Source: Aphrophora alni
Lineage: Eukaryota; Arthropoda; Insecta; Hemiptera; Aphrophoridae
Direction: 5' to 3'
Assembly (NCBI GenBank): GCA_963513935.1
Contig: OY740765.1
Coordinates: 69,660,253 to 69,724,252 of the forward strand
Length of the DNA stretch: 64,000 bases
Shown here: one piece after another, positions 32,902 through 46,867 of the stretch
Layout of the letters: each line of letters opens with the position of its first letter
Numbering within the stretch: position 1 is the first letter of the stretch
The notes under the pieces: generated by a model
The model's input: the letters and a program-made list of their open reading frames with translations, nothing else
What the model was told of the DNA's origin: nothing
Databases searched by the model: none
Made by a program: the position numbers and the translations under genes

Positions 32902-34959
32902 ATATCAATTCCAAACCAACACTGAATTTGCTTAAATCTTTATGCATTTTTGGTAATTTCTAAAAAAAAAGTTAATATTCTGGTCTGCTATATTTTAGCG
33001 CTACTTTTTTAATTATTTATACTATTATTAATATCTTAAATTGTACATGTTTAATTAATTAAACATTAATTAATTATGATTAATTAATTTAACTATAAAT
33101 AGTTGATTTAAGTACCGATTAGTGTAATGAGTTTATGTTTTATTGAATAGTAAAAGCGTTTGACTGTTTTGCTACATGTTCCCACACTCGGTTAAAGGGA
33201 CTTTTTTATACATATATTTATTGTAATTGAATATTCGTATTTATTATTTTTAAAGTTAAATTTCAATTATTTCGTAACAATACAAAACACAGTGTAATTT
33301 GAACAAAAAAAAAATCTAGAAAATATTTTAAAAGATTGTAATGAATAAAAATTTTAAATAAAAATGCAGATAACACTGATCCGAGCAGGACGTTCTTGGT
33401 GACTTCTCTTAGCTCAACTGGTTCTTGACCTTCACACAATGTAATCGGTGCTTCAGGTAACTCGCGAACCCGTCTAGGACAATTTCTTCGGCCGTTTCCA
33501 GTTTAAATAAGATAAAAAATCCCTGATAAATTTTATGTTTATCACAATTTAACGAAGTATAAACTTTACCTACATTGTACGACCACACAATCCGTACTTT
33601 TACCATTTATGTTTACTAAAATAGTAAGTCCTGTGTAAACAAAATTAAAAAACTTGATGTCATATCTCAACTTTAGAAAATATCGGTAGTAGAGTGGTCA
33701 GTACACAGTTCTCCAGTTCCTATGTATTTCCTTTCTTAAGCTTATTTAAGTCTTCTGAAAAACTGTGGCAAAAAATTGGGGTTATATAAATACGCTATTA
33801 CAAGATCAATACAGTTAGCTTCAATTTTTAAATAGAAATGTTATCTAATAAAAATCAGTTTACTTTATTTTTTTTTTAACTCAGAATTTTAAGTTTAACT
33901 TCTAAGGTTTTAGATGGCAAATGGAGTATAATTGTTTTTAAAGTGTTGATATTTTTAGTGCGTAGTGATCATTATTTGGTACACCAACAACAAAATTACA
34001 ACACACGTAAATGAAATCATTAAACTCTTATGCAATTTCTCTAAGATGTTCGATGTTTTTATATAGCTAAGCAAAGAAAAAGGTTTTTTAATTATTTATA
34101 GTAAAGAAAGAAAAGCAACAGTTCTATTAAACTCAGAATCAGAGTTATGTCAAGAGGACTTTTTTTCTCGTTAAATGAGAGGGGGTATAATGGTTTCCAC
34201 AGCTCTACTTCTCCAATTCCTAACAACTAGGCATAACGTGATGAAACATATTTTTATAAAACCCAATATTTAAAGAGTAAGAATAACAAATAAATGTAAT
34301 TTGTCTGTTTGCCTTTTTTGGCACAAATGTTGAGTGAATAACTGAAAAGAAAAAAACAATAATTGTTCAACTGTTAATAAAGTTTTTTTGGATCTTGCAT
34401 ACAAATATTTTGTTTAATGACATTTTATTCTGGTTTAAAAGAAGAAGTATTTAATTACTGTTAATTGTGTCTTTTAATATTCCTAGCACTGCGGTCTATC
34501 AATCAGAACTTGCTTTGCAGTATTATAAATCGTAAAGACCTTGGCTTCGTATCAAGAAGAGGACGTCAAGCACATAAATGGAACTTGTTTTCACATAAAT
34601 TAAAGTCTACCTGTTTCTACTCCTAAACTTCAAAATCATTTCAGTTATGTTGTCAAGGTCAAAGGCCGATATTTAAATTACAGGTTTTAACTTTTAACGT
34701 TTATTTTATAACATTATTTTTATTATTTAATTTTATAATAGAGGAATTGTTTTAATACTGTGTTGTATAAACGTGTTAGCCTTGAAATGTGTAACGCTGG
34801 TTTATAAAACAAAAAAAAATTTTTTAAATGTTTATTTTCCACTTTTATTATCTTGTCATTTTACAAACAAGCTAGTATAATATTCTCTTGGCCCTAGAAA
34901 TACACACATCACACATAATTCCAGCAAGCATAGCGTTCTATTGCCACTGGAGATACCAA
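32902..34959. other. A+T-rich, no gene seen
   Basis: TTAATTAAT palindromic runs lie near 33050-33090. A 65-residue minus-strand frame (33409-33606) shows no domain I can name. There are no tandem repeats until about 34960. Confidence 0.5.
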
Positions 34960-36390
34960 TTGAAGTTTTTTTTTCTAGAAAGCGTTATATTCTCTAGACA
35001 CTAAAAACACAACAAACTGACTTTTTTTTTATAAACGATTACATTTTTTTTACATTCAAAGTACAAACATCCGAACACTTTTCTAGAAAGCATTACATTC
35101 TCTTGAAAGTCAAAGAACAAACATTTGAATACTTTTTCTAGAAAGTGTTATATTCTCTTGCCATTCAAAAACACCTGAATACTTTTTCTATAAAGCATTA
35201 CATTCTCTTGACATTCAAAGTACAAACAACTTAAGCACTTTTTCTAGAAATTATTACATTCTCTTGACATTCAAAGTACAAACATCCGAATACTTTTTCT
35301 AGAAAGCGTTATATCCTCTTGACATTCAAAGTACAAACATCTGAACACTTTTCTAGAAAGCACTACATTCTCTGGACATTCAAAGTACAAACATCTGAAC
35401 ACTTTTTCTAGAAAGCGTTACATTCCCTTGATATACAAAATACTGAACTCTTTTTCAGTAAGTGTTAAATTTCTCTCTACCGATTATATTTAGTAGACAA
35501 TTCCTTTAACACTACAAGTAAAGACCATCTGACGATTGATTCCAGCAAACAATACTTTCTTTTGGAACTTGAAGTACAATCGAGTGACTACTGATCCCAA
35601 CTGGCTCATCTTTCACTTGACACTGCAAGTAACAATTATCTCACAATTGATTTTAACAAGCATTACATTTTTCCACAATTGAAGTACAACCCTCTGATGA
35701 CCTATTCTAACAAACATAACGTTCCCTTAACAATACAAGTAACCATCTGACAATTAATTGATTCCAGTAAATATTACATTCTTTCAACACTTGAAGTACA
35801 ATCGGGTGACTACCAATTTCAACTAGCATAATATTCTCTAGAAAATACAATGACCGACCACCTGATGAATAATTCCAGCCAGCATTACTATCTTTAGATA
35901 CTTAATGTACAACAATCTGAGGACCGATTCGAACATCTTTAATGTTCCCTTGACGCTACAAGTATCAACAATGTAATAATTTATTTGAGGAACCATTACA
36001 TTTTTTCGACAATTGATTACAATCAAGTGATGATCGATTCTAACATGCATACATTCCCTTGACATTGCAAGCTACAACTATTGAACTACTAATTCTAACA
36101 AACATATAACGTTCCCTTATATATATAATATATATACATATAATGCTTCATTCTAAAAGCATTACAATATATTGACACTTGAAGTACAACCATAGGACTA
36201 CCAATTCCAAACAGGATTACTTTTGACATACAAAGAACAACCATCTGATTTCCTTGACACTAGTACTAAATTGTCGTACAATCTTACAATTGATTCTAGC
36301 AACCATGACAATCTTTCAACACACTTGTAGTACAACCATAGGACTACCAATTTCAACAAGCATAATCTTCTTTTAATACTACAAGTGAAT
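34960..36390. repeat. Diverged satellite, unit about 58-60 bp
   Basis: The best units (35030-35450) read TTTTTCTAGAAAGCGTTACA, TTCTCTTGACATTCAAAGTA, CAAACATCTGAACAC. Beyond 35460 the units drift to CTTGAAGTACAA-C, GACTACCAATTCCAAC and AGCATTACATT but keep the spacing. About 24 units in all. Confidence 0.88.
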
Positions 36391-36760
36391 ATTTTACTAT
36401 AAATTACAAATTATGGTAAAACTTCTCATATAATCATCGTTATAACAGTTTTGTGAAACTTTTTCTATTATAAAAATAAACATATTATTACACAAGAATC
36501 TACCAGAAATGTTTTAAAATGTGACCTCATTTCATGACATCTATCCATTTGATTAAGCTAGTTTGTCAATATTGATCAAAAAGAGAAAGAACTTTATATG
36601 GTGGAAAAGTATCATTTCAGTCTATTTATTTCCTTTGGTTAAAATCGATTTCAATGTGTGTTTTTCAAGTTTCGGCTATTAACAGTTAATTTTTTTTTAT
36701 GGGTTGAAACTGTCACCCATACATTAGTAAAAGTATAAACTTTACTTTTTACTTCTTAGT
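36391..36760. other. No recognisable feature
   Basis: A+T-rich spacer between two tandem arrays. Confidence 0.45.
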
Positions 36761-36799
36761 ACATGTGAGCAGTCGCAGTTTCTTTATTTCAGGAGTTTC

Positions 36800-37215
36800 T
36801 TTATTTTTTAAATTGTTTTGAAGTTTATTTTTAAAACACAAATGAGCTCTTTTAAATTTAAGATTTACTCTATTTTGTAACACTCTTTTGTATTCAACTA
36901 GACCCTTATTTGGACCTTTGTTTTGGAGATTATTTTTAAAACACAATAATTAAGCTCTTTTAAATTTAAGATTTACTCTATTTTGTAATACTCTTTTGTA
37001 TTCAACTGGACCCTTATTTGGACCGTTGTTATGGAAATTATTTTTAAACATAAATGAGATCTTTCAAATTTAAGATTTACTCTAGTTTGTAAAACTCTTT
37101 TGTGTTCAACTGGACCATTATATGAACCCTTGTTTTGGAGATTATTTTTAAAACACCTCTTTTAAATTTAAAATTTAATCTATTTTGTAACACTCTTTTG
37201 TATTCAACTAGACCC
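36800..37215. repeat. Tandem repeat, unit about 113 bp, four copies
   Basis: AAATTTAAGATTTACTCTAT, TTTGTAACACTCTTTTGTAT, TCAACTGGACCCTTATTTGG and TTTTGGAGATTATTTTTAAA recur four times. The last copy is the most diverged. Confidence 0.9.
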
Positions 37216-37408
37216 TTGTTTCGATTCCACGTACAAACCATATCAAACAGTTTATCATTTGACGTTCTTAAGTAAGTACTTTATTTAAACATTGTTTAAA
37301 AGTCATTATAGATAAATGTTTATGATTTTTAACTTATTTCAAATTAATAATTAGTAAATGTCAATATGCAGAATCGAATGGATCTTTTATATGTAGACAC
37401 CTACTTTA

Positions 37409-37409
<1 letters not shown>

Positions 37410-37471
<62 letters not shown>
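37410..37471. repeat. (CA)n microsatellite
   Basis: About 30 units with one C insertion at 37441-37442. Confidence 0.97.
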
Positions 37472-37474
<3 letters not shown>

Positions 37475-38099
37475 TTTATTAATTCCTATAATATCATATA
37501 AACTGCACATTTGATGAAATACTTGCCTGGAAACATAAAAATATAAGTTTTATTTAATAATAGTTCAATTTCAGCAGATACAGGGTACTTCAATACATAT
37601 GTCATTGTGTTAAAGCAATTATAGTTAATGTAATGTCACCTGAGACTCAATTTAAGCAGTGGTGCATTTAATGGAGGGTTAGTGATTTGCGGTGATTTAT
37701 CACATTTGACAGAGGGATTTTTATTTATTGATAATTAATAAATATTTATCATTGACAAATTTATAGAGTTATTGACTTACATATTCAAAGACAAAAGCTT
37801 TTTTTTAAAAAAAAAAATTATGTATTTATTATGTATATGTTATGTATAGGCCTACTATTTCTGTTAAGTATAATTATTTTCTTCTTCATTTTTCTATTTA
37901 CATTCTGTTTAAATGTGTATTAGATTTTAAACAAATTTATATCAATATACTAATTTTTTGATTATAAATATCCTACCAATATCAGATCAAACGAAAGCTC
38001 TTCAACAAACTTGTAAGCAAATTTAAGAACAAAGCCAGTGATCTAAAATCGCTTAGTATTTTACTTGTTTGGGACAAACATTTTATTATATATGTTACT
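37472..38099. other. A+T-rich, no gene seen
   Basis: No repeat or coding signal was recognised. Confidence 0.5.
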
Positions 38100-38162
38100 G
38101 CCCTTCAGGGGTCACTATATTTAGTACGGATGTGAAAATCCCGAAGTATACTAGCTGGGATA
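38100..38162 (+). repeat. S-family 5' fragment at a satellite edge
   Basis: GGGGTCACTATATTTAGTAC, AAAATCCCGAAGTATACTAG and CTGGGAT match the first 60 bp of S. The rest of S is replaced by the 290-bp satellite. Confidence 0.65.
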
Positions 38163-38164
38163 AA

Positions 38165-40770
38165 AAAACGTAGATATCGTTTGTGTTGACATTCCCATAG
38201 TTTGTGTTGCACTCCTTTTCATGAACAAGAAAATAAATATCTAACCCCACCATTTTTGAAAAAAAACTGTATTATTTTAATGTATGTCATAAATATAATT
38301 TATGTACCTTTCCGTTATTTGTGTTGTCCATTTCATCGTTTCTGTTACCCACTTTTCAAGAAAAAAATTATAATAAAATAAACGTTAAACATCTACTCCG
38401 ACTATTAAAAAAATTAAAATTAAAAACAGTATTTTTACCATGTATATTGTTAATTAAAAAATTTAAATATCTCTCCCGACCATTTATAAAAACGGTATTT
38501 TTACTATCGATGTGATATGAATATTGTTTGTGTACGTTTCTATTGACATTACCATTGTTGTATTGACCATCCTATAGTCTCTGTAGCCCTTTTTGCATGA
38601 AAAAAAAAATTAACGTTAAATAATCTAGTCAGGCCATTTAGAAGAAAGAACGTTATTTTTATTATATTATGGCTGGAATATCGTTTGTACGTTTACGTTT
38701 ACATTCTCATCGTTTGTGTTTCCCTCCTTTTAATGGAATAAATAATAAACATGTTAAATATCTATCCCGGCCATTTATAAAAACAGTATAGACTATTATT
38801 ATGGATGTGACATGAATATTGTTTGTGTACGTTTCTATTGACATTACCATTGTTGTATTGACCATCCTATAGTCTCTGTAGCCCTTTTTGCATGAAAAAA
38901 AAAATTAACGTTAAATAATCTAGTCAGGCCATTTAGAAGAAAGAACGTTATTTTTATTATATTATGGCTGGAATATCGTTTGTACGTTTACGTTTACATT
39001 CTCATCGTTTGTGTTTCCCTCCTTTTAATGGAATAAATAATAAACATGTTAAATATCTATCCCGGCCATTTATAAAAACAGTATATTTATTATGGATGTA
39101 ACATGAATATTGTTTGTGTACGTTTGTATTGACCATCCTATCGTTTCTGTAGCCCTTTTTGCATGAAAAAAAAAATTAACGTTAAATAATCTAGTCATGC
39201 CATTTAGAAGAAAGAACGTTATTTTTATTAGGCCCTATATTATGGCTGGAATATCGTTTGTACGTTTACGTTTACATTCTCATCGTTTGTGTTTCCCTCC
39301 TTTTAATGGAATAAATAATAAACATGTTAAATATCTATCCCGGCCATTTATAAGAACAGTATATTTATTATGGATGTAACATGAATATTGTTTGTGTACG
39401 TTTCTATTGACATTACCATTGTTGTATTGACCATCCTATCGTCTCTGTAGCCCTTTTTGCATGAAAAAAAAATTAACGTTAAATAATCTAGTCAGGCCAT
39501 TTAGAAGAAAGAACGTTATTTTTATTATATTATGGCTGGAATATCGTTTGTACGTTTACGTTTACATTCTCATCGTTTGTGTTTCCCTCCTTTTAATGGA
39601 ATAAATAATAAACATGTTAAATATCTATCCCGGCCATTTATAAAAACAGTATATTTATTATGGATGTAACATGAATATTGTTTGTGTACGTTTCTATTGA
39701 CATTACCATTGTTGTATTGACCATCCTATCGTCTCTGTAGCCCTTTTTGCATGAAAAAAAAATTAACGTTAAATAATCTAGTCAGGCCATTTAGAAGAAA
39801 GAACGTTATTTTTATTATATTATGGCTGGAATATCGTTTGTACGTTTACGTTTACATTCTCATCGTTTGTGTTTCCCTCCTTTTAATGGAATAAATAATA
39901 AACATGTTAAATATCTATCCCGGCCATTTATAAAAACAGTATATTTATTATGGATGTAACATGAATATTGTTTGTGTACGTTTCTATTGACATTACCATT
40001 GTTGTATTGACCATCCTATCGTCTCTGTAGCCCTTTTTGCATGAAAAAAAAATTAACGTTAAATAATCTAGTCAGGCCATTTAGAAGAAAGAACGTTATT
40101 TTTATTATATTATGGCTGGAATATCGTTTGTACGTTTACGTTTACATTCTCATCGTTTGTGTTTCCCTCCTTTTAATGGAATAAATAATAAACATGTTAA
40201 ATATCTATCCCGGCCATTTATAAAAACAGTATAGACTATTATTATGGATGTGACATGAATATTGTTTGTGTACGTTTCTATTGACATTAACATTGTTTGT
40301 ATTGACCATCCTATCGCCTCTGTTGCCTCTTTTCATGGAAAATTTTTTTTAAAACGTTAAATATCTATTCAGACCATTTAGAAGAAAAAACATGTTTTTA
40401 AAATATATTATGGCTGGAATATCATTTGTACGTTTACGTTGACATTCTCATGGTTTGTGTTTCCCTCCTTTTAATGGAAAAAATAATAATAAAACACGTT
40501 TAATATCCCGGCCATTTATAAAAACAGTATATTATTATGGATGTGACATGAATATTGTTTTTGTACGTTTCTGTTGACATTACCATTGTTTGTGTTTCGC
40601 TCCTTTCATGGAAAAAATACATTAAATATCTAGCAAGACTATTTTAAAAAAACATTATTTTTTACCAAGTATAATATGACACGAATATAATTTTTGTAGA
40701 CATTCTCAGCTTTGTGGTGCCCTAGTTTTCAGGAAAAACATAAAATACGTTAAACATCTAACACTGTTAT
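38165..40770. repeat. 290-bp dimeric satellite
   Basis: GAATATTGTTTGTGTACGTT starts units at 38519, 38814, 39105, 39383, 39673, 39963, 40257 and, with one change, 40550. Spacing is 278-295 bp. Each unit is two related halves of about 145 bp: both start GAATAT-GTTTGT and carry GTTAAATA-TCTA and GGCCATTTA-AA-AA. Central units (39383-40257) are nearly identical, and edge units are degraded to loose 70-145-bp pieces. Short frames such as 39197-39379 are artefacts. Confidence 0.93.
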
Positions 40771-40999
40771 TTTGTAATAACAGTTTATCGTGAAAACTCG
40801 GTACTGGGCTCGGTACGGGTTCGTGCTCCGAGACAGATCTTTGGTTACAGGGTTTAGAATACGGTCACACGTTTTAAGTGTAACGTGTAACACGTATATG
40901 ATTATCATTAGATTATATAAAGACACAAGTGATGGTTGTAAGCCCAGATTGGTCTGCGCTCTAGTAGCCCTAGACGTGTGAAACCGTCATATAAACTTA
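40771..40999. other. Short unique stretch between satellites
   Basis: Contains the palindrome ACGTGTAACACGT near 40885. A 63-residue frame (40790-40981) has no recognised family. Confidence 0.4.
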
Positions 41000-43900
41000 A
41001 TGAATAGTAGTCATAATGTTGTCACTATTCAATAACAATCCTTCAGCAAATTTTACTTTAAGTTTCGCTATAGTAGCTTAATCTTGTAAAATTACCAACT
41101 TTGAACGATATTAACTTGGGAAAGAGGAAACATGTACAAAATAAAAAAGTTCCATTAATTAATTGTACTCATAAATTTTTCACTTTTAAATAACATAAAT
41201 GGTAAATTTTATTTTTATTACTCACTTTCCAGTAAGTAATTGTTATTACTCACATTACCTTAATAAAAGTGAAACGTGCATAAAAGAAAACGGTTGATTA
41301 ATCAATAGTAGTCATAAAGTTATCACAATTCAATAACATACTTCACTAAATTTTACTTTTAGTTTCGCTATATAAGCGTAAACTTGTAAAATTACTAATT
41401 TAAACAATATTAAATATGGAAATGGGGAACGTGTACAAAAGAAAACAGTTCCATTATACAAAAGTAGTCATAAAGTTGTAACTATTAGATTCCATACTTT
41501 ACTAAATTTTACTTTATTTTGCTATAAAGTCGTAAACTTGTAAAATTAACTACTCTGAACAATATTAGCTTGGTAAAAGTGAAACGTGTCATAAATGTGT
41601 TACTATTTAATAACATACTTCAGTTAATTTTACTTTTAGTTTTGCTATGAACTAATAATTAAATAAAAGGCAATTTGTACTTACAAAATAATTTTAATGA
41701 GCCGTGCCAACCAAGGTTTCGCCAACTACGGCATTGTCAAAAGCAGCTTACAGTTTGTTGATTTTAATTTTTGATTTTAGCCTTATACTTTTTTTATACC
41801 AGCTTGTATTATAATTAAAATCAAAAATTAAAATAAATAAATACATACGTAAGGGCTGCAAGTTGAGTAAATATTAATTTCAATAGTAGTCTTAAAGTAA
41901 TTTATATTATATTATAAAATAGTCTATAAGTTATATTAGCGTAAACTTATAAAAAAAATTACTATGAAAAATATTAATTTGGGAAAAGGGGAACATAAAC
42001 TAAAGAAGTTTCATTAATTAATTATACACATAAATTTGTCACTATTCTATAACACACTTCAGTAAATATTACTTTTAGTTTCGCTATAATAGCAAAACTT
42101 GTAAAATTAACTACATTAAACAATATTAGTTTGCAAACGGGGAATATTAACAAAAGGAAGTAGTTCCATAAATCATTAGTAGTTATATAGTTTTTACTAT
42201 TCAATAACATACAGTAATTAAGTAAATATAACTTTACTTTCGCTATAAAATTATTGCTATTCAATAACATACATAAGTATATACAGTATTACTTTAATTT
42301 TGCTATAGAAGTGTAAACTTCTACAATTAACTACGTTTAATTAACAATATTAATTTGGGAGAAGGAGATGTTGTACAAAATAATAAAGTTTCATTATCAA
42401 TAGTATTCATAAAGTTGTCACTATTCAATAACATACTTCAGTAAATTTTACTTTTATTTTCATTATAGTAGAGTAAACTTATAAAATAACTACACTGAAT
42501 AAAATTAACTTGGCAAAAGGGGAACGTGTACGAAATTTATAAGTTCAATTATTCAATGGTAGTCATAAAGTTGTCACTATACAATAACACACTTCAGTAA
42601 ATTTTATTGTTAGTTTTTCTATAGAAGAGTAAACTTGTAAAATTAACTACTTTGAACAATACTAACTTGGAAAAAGGGAAAGTATACAATAGAAAAAAGA
42701 TTCATTAATAAATAGTAGTCATAATTTTGCCACTGACATAACATTTTCTGTAAATTTTACTTTTATCTTCGTTATAGAAATGTAAAATTTTAAATAACCT
42801 ATTTTGAGCAAAAATACTTGGGAAAAAGGAAACGTATAAAAAAGAAAAAAGGGCCATTAATCATTTATAGTCATATAGGTGACTCTATTCGATAATATAC
42901 TTCAGTATATTTTACTTTTATTTTCATTAGAGTAGCCTAAAATTTGAAATAACCTACTTTGAACAACATTAACTTAGGAAAAGGGGAACGTGTACAAAAG
43001 GTAAAAGGTCCATTAATCAATAGCAGTCATATAGATGTCTCTATTTGATATCATATTTCAGTAATTTTTTTAATTTAGTTTCGTTATACTGTAAAAACGC
43101 AATATTTTAAATTACCTACTTCGAGCAATTAAATCTTTAGAAAAGGGGAAGTGTAAAAAACAAAAAAGTTCCATTAATCAATTGCACCCATAAAGTTGTC
43201 ACTATTCAACAATACACTTTTTGCTATAGAAGCGGAAACTTGTAAAATTAACGACTTTGAACAATATTAACTTGGTAAAATTGAAACGTGTGCAAAAGAA
43301 ATATTTACATTAATCAATAGTACTTTAAGAAGTCTGACTTTAATATTTCTATGGAAGCGTAAGCTTGTAAAATAACAACTACGAACAATATTAACTTGAA
43401 AAAAGGGTAAAATTGTATTAAATTTGGGTAAAATCGAACGTGTACAGTTGTTAAAATTCCATTAATCAATAGTAGTCAAAACGTTGTCACTCTTTGATAA
43501 CATACTTAAGTAAATTTTACTTTTAGTTTTGCTATAGAAATGTAAACTTGTAATATTAACTATCTTTAACAATATAAACTTAAAACTTTAAAACGTGAAC
43601 AATATTAACGGTAAAAGGGAAACGTGCACTAAAGAAAAAAGTTTCAATAATCAATGTAATTATACAGTTGTCGCTATTCAATAACATATTTCAGTAAATT
43701 TTACTTTTAGTTTCGTTCTAGAAGCATAAGCTTATAAAATTAACTACTTTGAACAATATTAACTTGGGAAAAAGGGAACCTGTACAAAAGTAAAAAGTTC
43801 CGTTAATCAATAGTAGTTATAAAGTTTTCACTATTGAATAACATACTTGAGTAAACTTTAGTTTTAGTTTCGTTAGAGTAGTGTAAACTTGTAAAAATAC

Positions 43901-44920
43901 CTACTTTGAACAATTAACTTGAGAAAAGCGGTACGTGTACAAAAGGATAAAGATTCCATAATCAATTATAGTCATAAATATGTCATCATTCAATAACATA
44001 CTTCAGTAAATTTTACTTTCAGTTTCGCTATTTTTCCGTATACCTGTAAAATTAATTTACTTTTGAGAATTTTGAGTTGGTAAAAGGGGAACGTGTACAA
44101 TGGAATAAAGTTCTCGTAATCAATAATAATCATAAAGATGTCATCATTCAATAACATACTTCAGTAAATTTTACTTTTCTATAGAAGTATGATTTTTTTC
44201 TAAATAACTATTGTGAAAAATATTCACCTGGAAAAATGGGAACGTGTACAAAACAAAAAAGTTGCTATAATCAATAGTCGTTAACTTACTCAATATTCAA
44301 TAACATAATATTCAATAACATACTTCAGTAAATTTTACTTTTAGGTTCGATATAGAAGCAATAACTTGGGAATAGTACAACGTGTACAAACAAAAACGTT
44401 CAATTTTAATGAATAGTAGTCATAGACTTGTTATTATTCCATTTCATATTCAAATCAATTTTATTTTTAGTTCTGGTATGGAAGTGAAAATATGTAAAAT
44501 TTCTTTTTTTCAAAAATTTTAACTTGGGTCAAAGAGTAGAACGAAAAATATTCCATTGGACCTAATCAATGGTTATCACTGTTATTTAACATATTTAAGT
44601 ATATTTTACTTTTAGTGTTGATTTAGAAGCAAAAACTTTCAAACTATCTATTTTCAAGAATTTTAGTTTGAGTTAAAGTTACATTAATAAATAGTAGTTA
44701 TATGGCTGACACTAGTCCATAACATATTTAACTAGATTTTACTTTTAGTGTCGATATAGAAGCGAAAACTGTTAAAATCATTATTTTAAATTGGGAAAAG
44801 GTAAGAAAAGTTTCATTACGTAAAGTAGTTATAGAGTTTAACAATTTATTAACATTTTGAGGTATATTTGTTTTAATTTCGATAAACTGTAAAAGCGAAA
44901 ACTTGTAAAATAGTCAACGG
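41000..44920. repeat. 150-bp satellite, old and diverged
   Basis: About 25 units spaced about 150 bp (for example 41021, 41174, 41322 and 41473). The consensus runs AATCAATAGTAGTCATAAAG, TTGTCACTATTCAATAACAT, ACTTCAGTAAATTTTACTTT, TAGTTTCGCTATAGAAGCGT, AAACTTGTAAAATTAACTAC, TTTGAACAATATTAACTTGG, then AAAAGGGGAACGTGTACAAA. Divergence and indels are heavy throughout, and units beyond 44350 are barely recognisable. Confidence 0.9.
41690..41850. other. Insertion in the 150-bp satellite with inverted repeat
   Basis: A non-satellite block starting AATGAGCCGTGCCAACCAAG. GATTTTAATTTTTGATTTTA near 41758 and its near-complement AAAATCAAAAATTAAAAT near 41816 form a hairpin. A small palindromic transposon is possible. 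Confidence 0.5.
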
Positions 44921-45444
44921 TAGAACTGTAGGGAGTCAAAATTCGTCGTTACACTGCACCGGTCCTACTATGGAACGTAGCTCTGTTACGAAATAGTATT
45001 CCCTTGAGCAATTATAATCAGTGACCTTGTTTGTAGTACGAAGATGAGGTCATGTGTTTGTCTTCGCTCTTACTTTCTACTGTAAGTCTAAATAACTGTT
45101 CACTATTACTTTCGTCGAATACACAATTAGTATGAGAGAGTTAACAGGTTGTTATTATTTACATAAAGTGCAAAAGTAGGCCTAAGGTGATTTACATAAT
45201 ATTGTACTCCTTAGTCTTTACACAAATAACTCTCACTTATTGAGCAAAACTGTATTCAGTAATTAATGAAAAACTACAGTTTGCACAAGAATAAAACACA
45301 AGACGACGTTTTAACGATAAAGTTGTCATTCTGCAGTTATCACACACATTAATGGTTTTTCATGTTTTGGAGATTAGGTTTTCGTTAATTATTGATTACA
45401 AATCATTTTAAACCTGTTTTTCTTCGCATTTCACGAATACTTTT
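44921..45444. other. No recognisable gene
   Basis: Slightly more balanced composition near 44935-45080. No family was recognised. Confidence 0.45.
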
Positions 45445-45605
45445 CAGCTTCAGAGTGTGAAGAGAAGAAGAGTCGGTCAAGAATAGATAAAACCTGATAT
45501 CATAGATAAAACAGAGGGGTCTAATCCAAGGCTACTTAAAAAAAATGTAGATTCAGCTAGGTCTTTCGGGAGTATCACCCCTGTATTCACTATAGTGAGC
45601 CTCAA
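45445..45605 (-). repeat. S-family element, 5' part
   Basis: AAGAGTCGGTCAAGAATAGA, GGGGTCTAATCCAAGGCTAC, AATGTAGATTCAGCTAGG and TATTCACTATAGTGAGCCTC. Confidence 0.75.
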
Positions 45606-45706
45606 AAATTGATATAGGAACATGACTTTTAGGAAAGGAGACTATATGTACTCATATTGAAATTCAAAAAAATCGTATTAAAAATGTCAAAATGGCGGCC
45701 ATTTTA

Positions 45707-45710
<4 letters not shown>

Positions 45711-45739
<29 letters not shown>
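45711..45739. repeat. (TA)n microsatellite
   Basis: About 14 TA units after AAAATGGCGGCCATTTTAG, itself a palindrome. Confidence 0.95.
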
Positions 45740-45741
<2 letters not shown>

Positions 45742-46867
45742 TGTTGTCAAATAACACACTAAATTAGACAAAACTTTCCATATTCCGGTAATTGCACCAA
45801 CATTACGATGACAAATAGCCCAGTTTTAGCAAAAAATTAATTTCGTACCCTGATCTTCCAAAAAAATGTGATATTCGTATTCGTATATTTACAATATCCA
45901 AGAAGGGTGAGACCAACACAAGCGGAGGAGAATAAAGGGTGTTTCATATATTTACAACTTTGAGGCATGCCAGGACATGATCGAAGCGAGCGGAGATTTT
46001 TTTAAACACATCCACGACTAGCGGTACTATCGACGTAAAGAAGAGGGTGGTCACACAGTTACGAGGTTCGGAAAACCTGTGTAACAATAAAATTGTTCTA
46101 AACATACTTACCTTACTGTACAAGACCCCTTGATCTACCGAAAAAATTTAACATTTCCTACAAAAAACAAACTTTTGGCCATACATTTAGAGAATCTGTT
46201 GGTATTGTACAATGGAGCTGAGTAAGTACCACGATGAGCCCATCAACTTGATTTTTTCTTCAAATTTTTAACCGAAGGGCTAAAACACTATATTCAAAAT
46301 ACGACTGTGACACAAGCGCCTATGATCAGGTGAGGCCTCTACCACACTATATCAAAGGGGTCAACATGAAACCTAGAGGCCTTAGCGAATTGAGTATTAA
46401 ACTGAAGGAAAAATAAGTTAGTAACAAATTACTAATAAATGTCATAAATAAGACATTTCGTTAGGGAAGGTGATATACCCTTATGTAATATATTATTTGA
46501 TAATGTTATATATTCAAGAAAAAATAATGTACATATTGCAAATTTTATCTTTGACTGCCCGCCATTTTCGACTAAAAGGTAAAATTGAGTAATCGTTTTT
46601 ACCAAAGTTTTGTTAATTAACCTTTCGAACGAATTATCACACGATCGTGTAATAATTAACACTGTAATGTTAATTCCAATATGGCGGCCAAATATTAAAG
46701 TCTCTTAAAAATATGCAAATTCTAACTTAAAATAATTAAGGTTGGTTTTAAAACGATACTACACGAGTGTAAACATTTTGTTGTTGTGCGTGTTTGTTTT
46801 TGTGGACTGTAAGACACCCACTACATCTCAAATAACTCCTTTAGCCAAAGAAATAAATAGAGTAGAG
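45740..46867. other. No recognisable gene
   Basis: Contains ATATGGCGGCCAAATATT near 46680, which echoes the GGCGGCC palindrome before the TA run at 45711. The 76-residue minus frame (46432-46662) is unassigned. Confidence 0.4.

Noticed and set aside
35520..35940. CTGACGA/CTGATGA occurrences as ribozymes
   Set aside because: They recur in the 58-bp satellite without a following GAAA at usable distance and without pairing arms.
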